This document shows, one piece after another, positions 9,288 to 18,020 of a DNA stretch of 64,000 nt. A model generated the notes under the pieces. The model saw nothing but the letters and a program-made list of their open reading frames with translations. It searched no databases and had not been told where the DNA came from. The translations under genes and the position numbers were made by a program. The stretch lies in the NCBI GenBank assembly GCA_023394615.1, contig JAEXAI010000017.1, forward strand, positions 62,001-126,000, given 5' to 3'. This DNA comes from Actinomycetes bacterium. Its GTDB lineage: Bacteria; Actinomycetota; Coriobacteriia; Coriobacteriales; Eggerthellaceae. Position 1 is the first letter of the stretch. Each line of letters opens with the position of its first letter.

Positions 9288-10919
9288 TTACTCCACCGAC
9301 ATTACGATTGGGTAGAGCGGTTGCTCGCCGCGATGGGCGTCCACTTCCAAATCGTCATAGGTCGATTCAATGGAATCGACCAGAGCGTCGAAGCGCTCAT
9401 CGGGCATATCCTCGCCAGCCAAGATGGTCAAGGTATCAGCACCCTCGGCATCCATGACGTCGAGAAGCTTCAGTGCGACATCTTCCACGTTGCTACCGAT
9501 TGACTCGATAGAACCGTCTGCGATTCCGATGGTATCCCCGTCTTTAATGGGGTTGCCATGCGCATCTTTCGCATCTTTAATGGCTTTGGTCACCTCACCG
9601 GTCTTCACATCTTCCAGCGCGTCGGTCATGTCTTCGATGTTCTGCTGCATGTCCGCGTCTTGGTCTGCAGCGAACAGCGCAGCGAACGCCTGCGGCACGC
9701 TGGTGGTAGGAACGACGCCGCAAGGCTTCTGGGAAACCTGCACGCAACTTTGCGCCGTCATGATGATGTTCGAGTTGTCCGGTAGTATGATGACCGAATC
9801 AGCATTGACCATGTTCACGGCATCGAGCAGCTCCTTTGTGGATGGGTTCATAGTCTGCCCACCGGACACCACGTAATCCACGCCCAAGCTTTCCAGAATC
9901 TTGGCATTGCCCGAACCAGCAGCTACTGCCACAAAACCGAGCTTCTTGTGCTCGGATTTCTTTTCCTGCTCCAAACCTGCCGTGCGCTCCTCGCTTTGCA
10001 GCTGCATGTTGTGGATATGCACCTCGGCAATCTGGCCGCGCTCCAACATGTAATGCAGTACCTGGTCGGGAGTATTGGTATGCACATGCACCTTGAAATT
10101 CGGATTCTGGCCTACCAGTAACTCGCAATCGCCCATAGTCCCCAAATAATCCAACGCGGATTCGGGTTCCAAGGTATCTGAATGCACGAGGAATTCGGTG
10201 CAGTAGCGAAACTTCGAGCCAGCCCAGTCGTTAATCTGCTCGATTTCGACTTTCGGCGCGCTCGTGCTCTGGAAAGCGATTTCGGCACCCAAAGGTTTTT
10301 CGCGACCAATCAGAGCCGTCACGAAGCTGTCCAGAAGGATGGCCAATCCGTAACCGCCTGCATCCACGACGTTATTCTCTTTCAGCACCGGCAGCAGATC
10401 GGGCGTGCGCTGGACTGATGCGTAAGACTCGCTCACGATAAAGGTAAGTCCCTCGTCCAATTCCATCTTCTTTTTAAAAGCCTTGTGCGCAGCCACGGAC
10501 GTGTCGCGCAACACGGTGAGTATAGTGCCCTCAACCGGTTTGCGAACCGCATGGAAAGCCGTGGTCACGGCATGCTCGAACGCATTGTTTATCGCAGCCA
10601 AATCGAAAATGGTGGAATCGGCGATTCCCTCGCACAAACCCCGCAATATTTGCGAGGTGATAACACCGGAGTTTCCGCGCGCGCCCATAAGCGCTCCGGT
10701 CGTGATCGCCTTGCGAATATCCTCGTGCGAAGCACCGATAGGCAGCTTCACCAAGTTGTCGGCAACCATTTGTATGGTCAGGGACATGTTCGTTCCCGTG
10801 TCCCCATCGGGTACAGGAAAGACGTTCAACCGGTTTATTTCGTCTTTTCGGGCGTCTAATGTGCTGCTAGCCACTGCAATGGCATTTAAGACGTCGCTGG
10901 TCTTGTAAAGTTCAGGCAT
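9288..10919 (-). CDS. fakA: DAK2 domain fatty acid kinase-type protein (FakA/YloV)
   Basis: A 543-residue protein with an N-terminal DhaK-L-type (DAK2) domain containing the nucleotide/Mg motif NVFPVPDGDTGTNMS at about residues 29-43 and GARGNSGVI at about 83-91, a middle domain, and a C-terminal DegV-like part. In firmicutes FakA phosphorylates fatty acids bound to FakB partners; that role is transferred by homology. The ATG at 10919 has a good GAGGAG site, whereas a longer TTG start would overlap that site. Lies between asp23 and recG, the conserved yloU-yloV-recG order. Confidence 0.9.
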   Translation of the reverse strand: MPELYKTSDVLNAIAVASSTLDARKDEINRLNVFPVPDGDTGTNMSLTIQMVADNLVKLPIGASHEDIRKAITTGALMGARGNSGVITSQILRGLCEGIADSTIFDLAAINNAFEHAVTTAFHAVRKPVEGTILTVLRDTSVAAHKAFKKKMELDEGLTFIVSESYASVQRTPDLLPVLKENNVVDAGGYGLAILLDSFVTALIGREKPLGAEIAFQSTSAPKVEIEQINDWAGSKFRYCTEFLVHSDTLEPESALDYLGTMGDCELLVGQNPNFKVHVHTNTPDQVLHYMLERGQIAEVHIHNMQLQSEERTAGLEQEKKSEHKKLGFVAVAAGSGNAKILESLGVDYVVSGGQTMNPSTKELLDAVNMVNADSVIILPDNSNIIMTAQSCVQVSQKPCGVVPTTSVPQAFAALFAADQDADMQQNIEDMTDALEDVKTGEVTKAIKDAKDAHGNPIKDGDTIGIADGSIESIGSNVEDVALKLLDVMDAEGADTLTILAGEDMPDERFDALVDSIESTYDDLEVDAHRGEQPLYPIVMSVE

Positions 10920-10981
10920 AGTTTTCAAATTCTCCTCGATCAAATCGGATGTCGCATGTACGACGCTTCAGAAAAGCACCG

Positions 10982-11329
10982 CTATTTGCGCACCTTCACA
11001 CCTTCCACGTGTACTCCGACGTCTTTCAATGGGACACATGCATATTGGGTCAAGGCGAATTCCACCTGTTCAATCAAGTTTTTTGAAACTGTACTGATAT
11101 TCGTTCCGTATTCTATGACCACGTACAAATCGACGCGGACTCCTTCATCATCCGTGGCAACCACAACGCCACGACGCAAGCGCGACGCCGGAAGAATCTT
11201 CGCTATTCCGTCAATCGTGTTCGGTGCCGTCATTCCCACCACGCCATAGCATTGGAGAGCGGCCTTACCTGCCAAATCCGATAGAACATCGTTGGCGACA
11301 TGCAACTCGCCGGGTATTTTCTGTATCAT
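10982..11329 (-). CDS. Asp23/Gls24 family (YloU-like) envelope stress protein
   Basis: A 115-residue alkaline-shock Asp23-family protein: GELHVANDVLSDLAGKAAL at the start and VDLYVVIEYGTNISTVSKNLIEQV in the middle are typical. Members attach to the inner membrane face or act in envelope stress; the precise role of the YloU branch is unsettled. AAAGGAAAAAC precedes the ATG. A possible -10 TATACT lies at 11384-11389 on the minus strand with a poor -35. It is divergent from rpmB and is probably the first gene of the fakA-recG transcript. Confidence 0.9.
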   Translation of the reverse strand: MIQKIPGELHVANDVLSDLAGKAALQCYGVVGMTAPNTIDGIAKILPASRLRRGVVVATDDEGVRVDLYVVIEYGTNISTVSKNLIEQVEFALTQYACVPLKDVGVHVEGVKVRK

Positions 11330-11507
11330 GTTTTTCCTTTCACGATACGTGCAACGCGCGTTTTCATGATCAGTCGATGTTTAAGTATAGCGCAAGCACG
11401 GTGCAGCTTTCATGATCTCCCTCGATGTACAAGTGCATTTCACAAGCGACGGTTTACCGCGCGCACATCACCCGTGCACATAAGAGCGGAGGAAATATGG
11501 ATTAGAC

Positions 11508-11535
11508 TGGACAATTCCCCTACCTATGGTATATT
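11508..11535 (+). promoter_or_regulatory. Promoter for rpmB
   Basis: TGGACA (-35), 16-nt spacer, TATATT (-10), both 5/6 matches to consensus, giving a leader of about 60 nt before the rpmB ATG. A strong Shine-Dalgarno followed by ATG GAT TAG sits just upstream of the -35 and is outside the transcript. Confidence 0.65.
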
Positions 11536-11601
11536 ACGAAGGCTTGAAATCAAACATGCTTGCACAGGCAAGCCGAAACAATATGGTCTGGAGTGATTGT
11601 A

Positions 11602-11790
11602 ATGTCCAAGGTATGTGAAATTTGCGGTAAGGCACCTGTCGCTGGTCGTAACGTGAGCCATTCGCATCGCGTGACGAACCGCATGTTCCGTCCCAATATT
11701 CAAAAAGTCACCATCAACGACAACGGACATGTCAGGCGAGCCAATGTGTGCACCAAATGCCTGAAAGCCGGCAAGGTCACACGCGCATAG
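11602..11790 (+). CDS. rpmB: 50S ribosomal protein L28 (zinc type)
   Basis: Sixty-two residues, MSKVCEICGKAPVAGRNVSHSHRVT..., the L28 signature. Two CxxC pairs (CEIC at 5-8 and CTKC at 52-55) make this the zinc-binding form. The start ATG at 11602 is preceded by GGAG; a longer frame to 11560 has no support. Monocistronic: own promoter at 11508-11535 and terminator at 11815-11847. The rpmB/asp23 divergent pair is a conserved arrangement. Confidence 0.97.
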   Translation: MSKVCEICGKAPVAGRNVSHSHRVTNRMFRPNIQKVTINDNGHVRRANVCTKCLKAGKVTRA

Positions 11791-11814
11791 CGCAAACAGT
11801 ACTTTTTATAAACT

Positions 11815-11847
11815 AAAACCCGGTCCCCTAAAGGGAGCCGGGTTTTT
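11815..11847 (+). terminator. Rho-independent terminator after rpmB
   Basis: AACCCGG(T)CCC, loop CTAAA, GGG(AG)CCGGGTT followed by a TTTTTT run, 25 nt after the rpmB stop codon. Confidence 0.92.
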
Positions 11848-11912
11848 TCGTGCGCACGATTTGCGGCAGAGCTCATTTGCCTTGATGAATTCCACCAACC
11901 TCGAGCAGATCT

Positions 11913-11950
11913 CTGATTTTGAACGTCTAGCAAATCCCTGATTTTGAACG
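11913..11950. repeat. Pair of 13-bp direct repeats
   Basis: CTGATTTTGAACG occurs at 11913-11925 and 11938-11950, 25 nt apart, in the gene-free stretch between the rpmB terminator and the acidic-protein gene. No open frame or RNA was recognised here. Confidence 0.7.
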
Positions 11951-12045
11951 CTCCCCAAATCTTGGACCGAGTCACTGGGCCTTGAGCAGCCATATAGAAT
12001 CGGAAGAGCGGTTGCATTTCGGAAATTGGTGTATGGATTCCGATT

Positions 12046-12080
12046 GCGAGGTGCGAGGTGCGAAGTGCGAGGTGCGAGAA
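12046..12080. repeat. Five-copy 7-bp tandem repeat
   Basis: Five contiguous units of GCGAGGT (third unit GCGAAGT, fifth GCGAGAA). It lies 15 bp before the left inverted repeat of the MITE-like element and in no gene. Confidence 0.85.
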
Positions 12081-12095
12081 TCGACGATTCACGTT

Positions 12096-12246
12096 TTGTC
12101 AATCAGACCCGCTATGTGCGATTTGAAAACGAGCAATTCTCCGACAGAATTTCGCCACCTGCGCAAATGCAGAACATCGCCTTGTGACATTGCGGAAAAG
12201 CCGGAATTTTCTAGCGAAAATCGCACATAGCGGGCCTGATTGACAA
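12096..12246. mobile_element. MITE-like element with 29-bp terminal inverted repeats
   Basis: The left end (12096-12124, beginning TTGTCAATCAGACCCG) and the right end (12218-12246) are reverse complements over 29 bp with one mismatch. They enclose about 93 bp with no coding potential. A non-autonomous miniature element, or a repeat folding into a long RNA hairpin, are both possible. No transposase is in the window and no clear target-site duplication was seen. Confidence 0.6.
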
Positions 12247-12324
12247 TTCCTGTTTTGCAGACTCAGTAGTTCAAAAAATGTCTGCATCTGTTTTCATGTG
12301 TTTCTTTAAAGCGAAGCGAACACA

Positions 12325-13041
12325 CTATTTCAGCAGGTTTTTGAAGTTAAACATCGAGGAAATATCATCGTAGGCTTCTTTAAGTTCCTTCGCCACGGCA
12401 ATACCATCTTGGTAGATGGCGTTCATGTCGTCGGTTGTCTCTTGAATCTTGTCATAAGCCAGAGGGTTGTCTTCTTCGTCTTCTTCTTCCTCGTATTCGT
12501 CGTCCTCTTCGTCGGACTCCTCTTCGCCCTCTTCGTCCCACTCGTCCTCTTCGAACTCTTCTTCGAACTCCTCTTCATCGAGAAGTTCCTCATCTTCGTC
12601 TAGATCGTCGTCGGAATCATCTTCGGAATACTCGTCATCCTCGTCGAAGTCGTCTTCTTCCTCGTATTCTTCATCGTCTGAATCATCGTCAGAGTCGTAT
12701 TCTTCGTCATCTTCGTATTCTTCATCGTCGAAGTCGTCTTCGTCGGCGTCGTCATCATCGTCGTCGTCAGAATCGGAATTCTCTTCGTCGTCGAAGTCCT
12801 CTTCATCTTCGTACTCTTCGTCGTCGGAATCCTCTTCGTCGTCGTCGGAATCCTCTTCGTCGTCGTCGGACTCCTCTTCGTCCCACTCTTCTTCGTCGTC
12901 GTCCTCGAGGTACTCGTCGTCCTCTTCGTCTTCAACTTCATCATCGTCGTCGAAATAAACGACTTCTTCGACTTCTTCGACTTCTTCGACTTCTTCAGTT
13001 TCGTCTTCGGCACGTTCGGCTTTGCGTTTTTTGAAAAACAT
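12325..13041 (-). CDS. Extremely acidic Asp/Glu-rich low-complexity protein
   Basis: I do not recognise a family. The 238-residue product starts with a basic tip (MFFKKRKAER), runs for about 180 residues that are nearly all Asp, Glu, Tyr, Ser and Phe, and ends in a normal-complexity amphipathic segment of about 45 residues (from NPLAYDKIQETTDD to SSMFNFKNLLK). Coding status is supported by GTAGGAGACGCC before the ATG and by its position 8 nt after the smpB stop. The GAN-triplet composition could let the gene change length in frame. The opposite strand reads as poly-Ser and is judged a shadow. Possible roles are chaperone-like acidic shield, cation buffer or partner of a basic RNA-binding protein, all guesses. 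Confidence 0.75.
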   Translation of the reverse strand: MFFKKRKAERAEDETEEVEEVEEVEEVVYFDDDDEVEDEEDDEYLEDDDEEEWDEEESDDDEEDSDDDEEDSDDEEYEDEEDFDDEENSDSDDDDDDDADEDDFDDEEYEDDEEYDSDDDSDDEEYEEEDDFDEDDEYSEDDSDDDLDEDEELLDEEEFEEEFEEDEWDEEGEEESDEEDDEYEEEEDEEDNPLAYDKIQETTDDMNAIYQDGIAVAKELKEAYDDISSMFNFKNLLK

Positions 13042-13049
13042 GGCGTCTC

Positions 13050-13520
13050 CTACCCGCGGGTGCGTTCTTTCATCGCGCGCTCAACATCGCGCTTCGAATC
13101 ACGACGAGCCATATCGGCGCGCTTGTCATAGAGCTTCTTGCCACGGCATACGGCAAGTTCAATCTTCACCAAATTGTTCTTCGCGAAATACATCTTCAAG
13201 GGAATCAAGGCCATACCGCGCTCGCGCGTGGCTTCCTGCAAGCTTCTGATCTGCTTTTTGTGCAGCAGCAGCTTACGGTTGCGATCAGGTTCAGGATTGG
13301 CAATATTTCCATGGCTGTACGGAGAGATATGCAGATTCATAAGCCACACCTCGCCTTTGCGCACGAGAGCAAAGCAGTCGGTCAGCTGGCAATTGTTTTC
13401 GCGCAGTGAGCACACTTCTGTACCTGTAAGCGCAATACCAGCTTCCATGGTCTGCATGACCTCATATTCGTGGAAGGCCTTGCGGTTTTTTGCAATGAGT
13501 TTTTCCTCGCGTTTCGGCAC
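13050..13520 (-). CDS. smpB: SsrA-binding protein SmpB
   Basis: SmpB carries tmRNA into stalled ribosomes for trans-translation. The 156-residue protein has the family elements KLIAKNRKAFHEYEV near the start, GTEVCSLRENNCQL, and the basic C-terminal tail KKLYDKRADMARRDSKRDVERAMK. It starts with GTG at 13520, 2 nt after the M42 peptidase stop codon, with GGGGA about 10 nt upstream. No tmRNA gene was found nearby. Confidence 0.96.
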   Translation of the reverse strand: MPKREEKLIAKNRKAFHEYEVMQTMEAGIALTGTEVCSLRENNCQLTDCFALVRKGEVWLMNLHISPYSHGNIANPEPDRNRKLLLHKKQIRSLQEATRERGMALIPLKMYFAKNNLVKIELAVCRGKKLYDKRADMARRDSKRDVERAMKERTRG

Positions 13521-13522
13521 TT

Positions 13523-14593
13523 CTACATCCCCGGAACAAAGGACACATCAGCATCCATATCACGGATGAAGCGCACCAGCAACTTCACGCAGGCATCGAT
13601 ATCGTCAAGTGAAACGACTTCGGTAGGCGTATGCATGTATCGCAGGGGCAGCGAAACCAATCCGCACGCCTTGCCGCCACGTTCCACCTGCATCGAGCCT
13701 GCGTCCGTACCGGTCACACCTGGCTCAGCCTCTATCTGATAAAGAATCCCCTCAGCTTTTGCGGCCGCGACGAGGCGCTCGAAAACAACGGGGTTGATAT
13801 TGGGACCACGCGCGATAACCGGACCTTGACCGCATGCGATGTCGCCATGCTTTGCCTTGTCGATGCCGGGATAATCGGTGGCATGCGTCACATCGAACGC
13901 CACGCATACATCAGGGTCGACACCGTATGCGCTGGTGCGTCCCCCGCGAAGGCCGATTTCCTCTTGCACGGTAGCCGCGCAGATATAGGCAGATTTCACA
14001 TCGCCGACGTCTTTGAGCTTTTCCATGACGCGCGCAGCAATAAAGACACCTGCCTGATCGTCGAATGCGCGGGAAACTGCCATATGACGACCGAATTCCT
14101 CGAAACCGACGCCAAAGGTGACTGTATCGCCCACGCGCACCTTTTTCTTCACGTCGTCTGCGGGCATGCCCAAATCGATGACCAGCTTGTCGATAGGGGC
14201 AATCTTTTTACGCTCATCGGCCGGCACCAGATGGATGGGCTGGCGCCCTACCACACCACGCAAGTCGCCACCTTCGGCATGCACGTCCATGCGCAAACCG
14301 GGCAGAAGGCCCGCATCCACACCACCGACCGCTTTCACGCTCAAAAAGCCGTCATCGGAAATATAGTTCACCATCAAACCGATTTCATCCATATGGGCGG
14401 CAATGAGCACCGACGGTGCAGCATCATCGGTGCCATTGAGGCGCGCATGGACAGAGCCCATCACATTCGTTTCCACTTCATCGGCCACATCAGCCAAACG
14501 TTCGCGCACCAAACGGGCCACGTTGTATTCTGTGCCGGTAACTGACGGGGTCTCGACGAGTTTCTTCAAAAACGCTTTGTTTTGTTTATTCAT
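13523..14593 (-). CDS. M42 family metallopeptidase (glutamyl aminopeptidase type)
   Basis: A 356-residue cytosolic co-catalytic metallo-aminopeptidase. Metal ligands and catalytic residues are visible as AAHMDEIG (His67), SRAFDDQAG (Asp about 182), VQEEIGLRG (Glu-Glu about 212) and AFDVTHATD (Asp about 235), with the last ligand in RYMHTPTEVV (His about 320). M42 enzymes form tetrahedral dodecamers that trim peptides. The ATG has GGAGGTGCCTTC upstream. It sits between rnr and smpB, 2 nt before the smpB start. Confidence 0.9.
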   Translation of the reverse strand: MNKQNKAFLKKLVETPSVTGTEYNVARLVRERLADVADEVETNVMGSVHARLNGTDDAAPSVLIAAHMDEIGLMVNYISDDGFLSVKAVGGVDAGLLPGLRMDVHAEGGDLRGVVGRQPIHLVPADERKKIAPIDKLVIDLGMPADDVKKKVRVGDTVTFGVGFEEFGRHMAVSRAFDDQAGVFIAARVMEKLKDVGDVKSAYICAATVQEEIGLRGGRTSAYGVDPDVCVAFDVTHATDYPGIDKAKHGDIACGQGPVIARGPNINPVVFERLVAAAKAEGILYQIEAEPGVTGTDAGSMQVERGGKACGLVSLPLRYMHTPTEVVSLDDIDACVKLLVRFIRDMDADVSFVPGM

Positions 14594-14652
14594 GAAGGCA
14601 CCTCCATTGCACCTTTTCGTTGTTGCGATGCCATTATATCCGAATGCCTGGG

Positions 14653-16683
14653 CTAGAGAGGCTCCTTCAAACGGAAATCAAGCTTGCGAGCATGCTCGGG
14701 CGCGCCAAAGAGCACGACCGCCACGTGCTGCCCCAAACGAAACACACGTCCCGAATCCTGGCCCGTAAGCTTGTGGAGCACCGGGTCGAGCGAAAAATAC
14801 TCTGCGCCCAACGCGCGAATGGGCACGATGCCTTCCACCGTATTTTCCAGCCTTACATACAGGCCCTGTACCGACACACCAGAAATGATGCCCGAAAACA
14901 CCGAACCAACGAAACGGCGCATGTATTCCACAAGCTTGAGTTCTTGGCTCTCACGTGCGATGGAATCAGCAATCCGCTCCATTTTTGAGGAATGGTCGGC
15001 CAGCCACGCCAGATTGTCCGCCTGCTGCTGAAACGTCCCGTCTCGCCCGTTTAGCAGCACCTTCAACATACGATGCACCACCAAATCAGGATATCGCCTG
15101 ATAGGGCTTGTGTAATGACAGTAGGCATCCAACGCCAATCCGTAATGCCCCAAGCAATCCGGTGAATAGACGGCACGCTGCATGGCGCGCAGCACCAGAG
15201 ATGATATGAGTTCGGATTCTGCGCGACCCCGCGATTGGATGAGTACTTCTTGCAAGGCATGGGGATTGCCAGCGAGGATGTCCGCCACCTCTACTGTGCG
15301 CGTGAGATTGAATTCCTGCAGCACCGGCACAAGCGACGCGAGCGAGTCTGGTGCAGGCGGCTCGTGCACGCGGAATATCGCCGGAATCTGCGAGTCGCGA
15401 AGCTTTCGTGCAACGCACTCGTTCGCCAGAATCATCGCCTCTTCCACGCACTCTGTGGCAGGCGTTTTACGACGCAAGGCGATGTCGACTGCTTCGCCTT
15501 CGCTGTCAAGCACAGCCTTGGCTTCTGTTTGCTCGAAGTCTATCTGGCCCGCTGCTACACGTTTGGCGGAAAGAGCCTGCGTCAGATCGTGCAGCGTCGG
15601 CAACAGCCGATAAAGCTCACGAGAGACATCATCGCCCGGACGATTGGGCACGCTTCGCCAGCCCTCGTCACCTAAAGCTGCCTCGATGAAGGCTTGAGCA
15701 GTGTCGTAGGAAAGCCGCGCCTTCGACACTATAAGCGAAGGGTAGATGTCAACGCTTTTCACCTGAGCCTGCGCGTCTAAAACGATATCGACCGTCATGG
15801 CACGACGTGTTTTATACGGAGCAAGCGAACACACATCGTTTGAAAGCTCTTCTGGCAGCATCGGTATAACACGATCAGCCAAATACACGCTCGTCGCTCG
15901 TCGCCGTGCATCCAAATCCACCGAAGAGCCCCACGGTACGTAGAAAGAAACGTCGGCTATATGCACGCCTAAGCGCCACAAACCCGAATCCAACTGGACA
16001 AGGGAAAGCGCGTCGTCGAAATCTCGCGCATCGGTTGGGTCCACGGTGAACACGAATCTATCGCTCAAGTCGCGATACCCTTGCGCAAGCGCGCCAGCTT
16101 CGTCCACCTGGGCAAAGCGCGCTTGATCCAAAGCAGCCTGCGAGAACTTGGTCTCAAGGCGATAACGCCCTATTAGGGTTTCAATATCAAGCCCGACCTG
16201 GCCTTCCCTGCCCAAAACCTCTTCTATCGTGCCCGTAGCGGCACTATTGCGCGAAGGGAACTGCGTAATACGTACCCGTACCACGTCACCATCTTGCACC
16301 TGCGGATTATCGACGCGCATAGTGAAAATATCATAAGGTATTCGGTGGTCTTCGGGAATTACAACGCCGAACGGGTCGGCGATCTCATAACGGCCCACCA
16401 CGGTCTCATGCGCCCTCTGGATCACCGAGACCACACGTCCTGTCGGCTTTTCCCCTGGCTGAGCGTGTTGTTTTGCATTCTGTTTGCCGTCTTTGTTGAG
16501 GTGCGCCGCAACTATTTCCACTAAATCGCCGTCGAAAGCACCGCCTGTTTTCGATGCGGGGATAAAGAAAGAACCTTCTGCTGTTTGCACGAACCCATAA
16601 CCATCACCGGCTATGGTAATCACACCGCGAGGATTGCTGCGAGGCCGACGGCGCGTATGCGTGCGCGATTTCGCCATATGCAT
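14653..16683 (-). CDS. rnr: Ribonuclease R
   Basis: A 3'-5' processive exoribonuclease degrading structured RNA and acting in tmRNA-linked quality control. It has a cold-shock-like N-terminal part (GVITIAGDGYGFVQT), an RNB catalytic centre with VDPTDARDFDDALSL at about residues 211-225 (the conserved Asp cluster), and a C-terminal S1 domain. At 676 residues it is shorter than the E. coli enzyme (813), lacking a long basic tail. The ATG at 16683 with AAGGCGCTG before it is chosen; it lies 7 nt after the protease stop. Co-location with smpB is a known association. Confidence 0.94.
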   Translation of the reverse strand: MHMAKSRTHTRRRPRSNPRGVITIAGDGYGFVQTAEGSFFIPASKTGGAFDGDLVEIVAAHLNKDGKQNAKQHAQPGEKPTGRVVSVIQRAHETVVGRYEIADPFGVVIPEDHRIPYDIFTMRVDNPQVQDGDVVRVRITQFPSRNSAATGTIEEVLGREGQVGLDIETLIGRYRLETKFSQAALDQARFAQVDEAGALAQGYRDLSDRFVFTVDPTDARDFDDALSLVQLDSGLWRLGVHIADVSFYVPWGSSVDLDARRRATSVYLADRVIPMLPEELSNDVCSLAPYKTRRAMTVDIVLDAQAQVKSVDIYPSLIVSKARLSYDTAQAFIEAALGDEGWRSVPNRPGDDVSRELYRLLPTLHDLTQALSAKRVAAGQIDFEQTEAKAVLDSEGEAVDIALRRKTPATECVEEAMILANECVARKLRDSQIPAIFRVHEPPAPDSLASLVPVLQEFNLTRTVEVADILAGNPHALQEVLIQSRGRAESELISSLVLRAMQRAVYSPDCLGHYGLALDAYCHYTSPIRRYPDLVVHRMLKVLLNGRDGTFQQQADNLAWLADHSSKMERIADSIARESQELKLVEYMRRFVGSVFSGIISGVSVQGLYVRLENTVEGIVPIRALGAEYFSLDPVLHKLTGQDSGRVFRLGQHVAVVLFGAPEHARKLDFRLKEPL

Positions 16684-16690
16684 CAGCGCC

Positions 16691-17965
16691 TTACGAGGAA
16701 GTGAGCGATTGCGCCGTTCCCACTGCCAAGGATTTCTGCGTGTCAGTATCGGCATCGCTTGCGGCATCTACTTGAATGTCAGGATCGATACCAACATCGT
16801 TTATGTCATAGCCCTTCGGAGTCTTGTACAGTGCGGACGTATAGCGAAGCGCGCCGCCAAAAGACAGCTCTTCGATTGACTGCACCGAGCCTTTGCCCAG
16901 CGTAGTCGACCCCACTATGGTCGCTCGGGCGTTGTCCTGCAAGGCCCCGGCCAGCACTTCAGCTGCTGCTGCAGTACTTCCGTTCACCAGCACGACAAGA
17001 GGTGCATCCGTGACCGTGGCCCCTGTGGCCGTTTTCGTGGAAAGGGTGCTCTTCGACTGAATCTCAACAAGTACGCCGCTCTTCACGAACAGCGAACCCA
17101 AATCGATAGCCTGCGTCAGATATCCGCCTGGATTGTCGCGTAAGTCCAAAACGTAGGATGTCGCACCCTGCGAAGCGAGATTTTGGATAGCTTGCTTGAC
17201 CAACGTGGCCGAGTTCTGGGTTATCTGGGTCAGCTTGATATAACCCACATTGTCAGAGAGCTCAGTTGTCACATTAGGCTCTTTGTACGTCGCGCTGGTC
17301 AGCGTAACCGTGTATTCGGTGCCGCCCTCCGCATCCAGAGATGCTGGACGTCGCCATGTGATGATGACTTCTTCGCCCTCGTCGCGAGCAATCTTTTTCA
17401 CAGCCTCTACTTGCGTCCAGCCGTTGTTGCCGCGATCCCCGTCGATAGCTACAACGTAATCACCCGACTTCACGCCCTTTGAAGCGGCTTCCGAGCCTTC
17501 GAACACGTCAACAGCGTATGCCTTGCCGTTGTTCTCGGAAAACAGCACGCCCACACCGCCGTAATTGCTGTTCGTGGCATCCTTGAGGTAAGCGGCGTAA
17601 CGCGTGGAGTTGTAGTAGCGCAGGTAAGGATCGTCTGCAGAAGAAGTAATCGTGTTCATCACCGAATCGGTTTCCTTGCTCAAGTCATAGGACTCGATGC
17701 TGTTCTGGTCGATGATGCCCTGCACCTCTGCCACGCGTGCCGACAGAGAATCATAGGTATTGCCTGAAACCGTAAGGCCGGGATTCGTCTGCACACTCGC
17801 TGCACCCGCAGAAAAGCCGATTCTCTCGAGCAGGGCTGCGTTTCCGCGAACGGAAAACCCCGCCACGAAGGCAGCGAACACGCACAACAGGGCAATCAGC
17901 AACCTGATCACCCTGAAGTTGTGGGCCCTCTGTTCACGAGGGTTTTTACTTGCATTGCGCACCAT
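16691..17965 (-). CDS. S41 C-terminal processing protease (CtpA-like)
   Basis: A 424-residue membrane-anchored serine protease facing outside. It has a single N-terminal TM segment at about 18-40, a PDZ domain at about 130-205 (GVGVLFSENNGKAY, SGDYVVAIDG), and an S41 catalytic domain with nucleophile Ser330 in VLVNGSTAAAAE and general base Lys358 in TTLGKGSVQ. Such proteases process or destroy exported proteins. It lies 55 nt after ftsX, in the ftsEX-ctp order, suggesting a link with cell-wall hydrolase control by FtsEX, which is inference. Confidence 0.93.
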   Translation of the reverse strand: MVRNASKNPREQRAHNFRVIRLLIALLCVFAAFVAGFSVRGNAALLERIGFSAGAASVQTNPGLTVSGNTYDSLSARVAEVQGIIDQNSIESYDLSKETDSVMNTITSSADDPYLRYYNSTRYAAYLKDATNSNYGGVGVLFSENNGKAYAVDVFEGSEAASKGVKSGDYVVAIDGDRGNNGWTQVEAVKKIARDEGEEVIITWRRPASLDAEGGTEYTVTLTSATYKEPNVTTELSDNVGYIKLTQITQNSATLVKQAIQNLASQGATSYVLDLRDNPGGYLTQAIDLGSLFVKSGVLVEIQSKSTLSTKTATGATVTDAPLVVLVNGSTAAAAEVLAGALQDNARATIVGSTTLGKGSVQSIEELSFGGALRYTSALYKTPKGYDINDVGIDPDIQVDAASDADTDTQKSLAVGTAQSLTSS

Positions 17966-18020
17966 AACGCCCGATTATCCGCCTTACCCGACTTTCATTG
18001 AAAGAAGCATGGCCCTCAGT

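Noticed and set aside
11488..11505. Strong Shine-Dalgarno with ATG GAT TAG mini-frame upstream of rpmB
   Set aside because: It lies upstream of the best rpmB promoter, so it would not be in the transcript; two codons only.
11848..12324. Possible tmRNA gene near smpB
   Set aside because: No tRNA-like T arm with CCA end and no tag reading frame was found; the spacer is explained by repeats.
12467..12958. Long plus-strand frame encoding almost only Ser and Tyr
   Set aside because: It is the reverse reading of the GAN triplets of the acidic-protein gene, which has the ribosome binding site and operon position; no ribosome binding site on this side.
13631..14545. 304-codon plus-strand open frame
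   Set aside because: Antisense to the M42 peptidase gene; no ribosome binding site and no domain.
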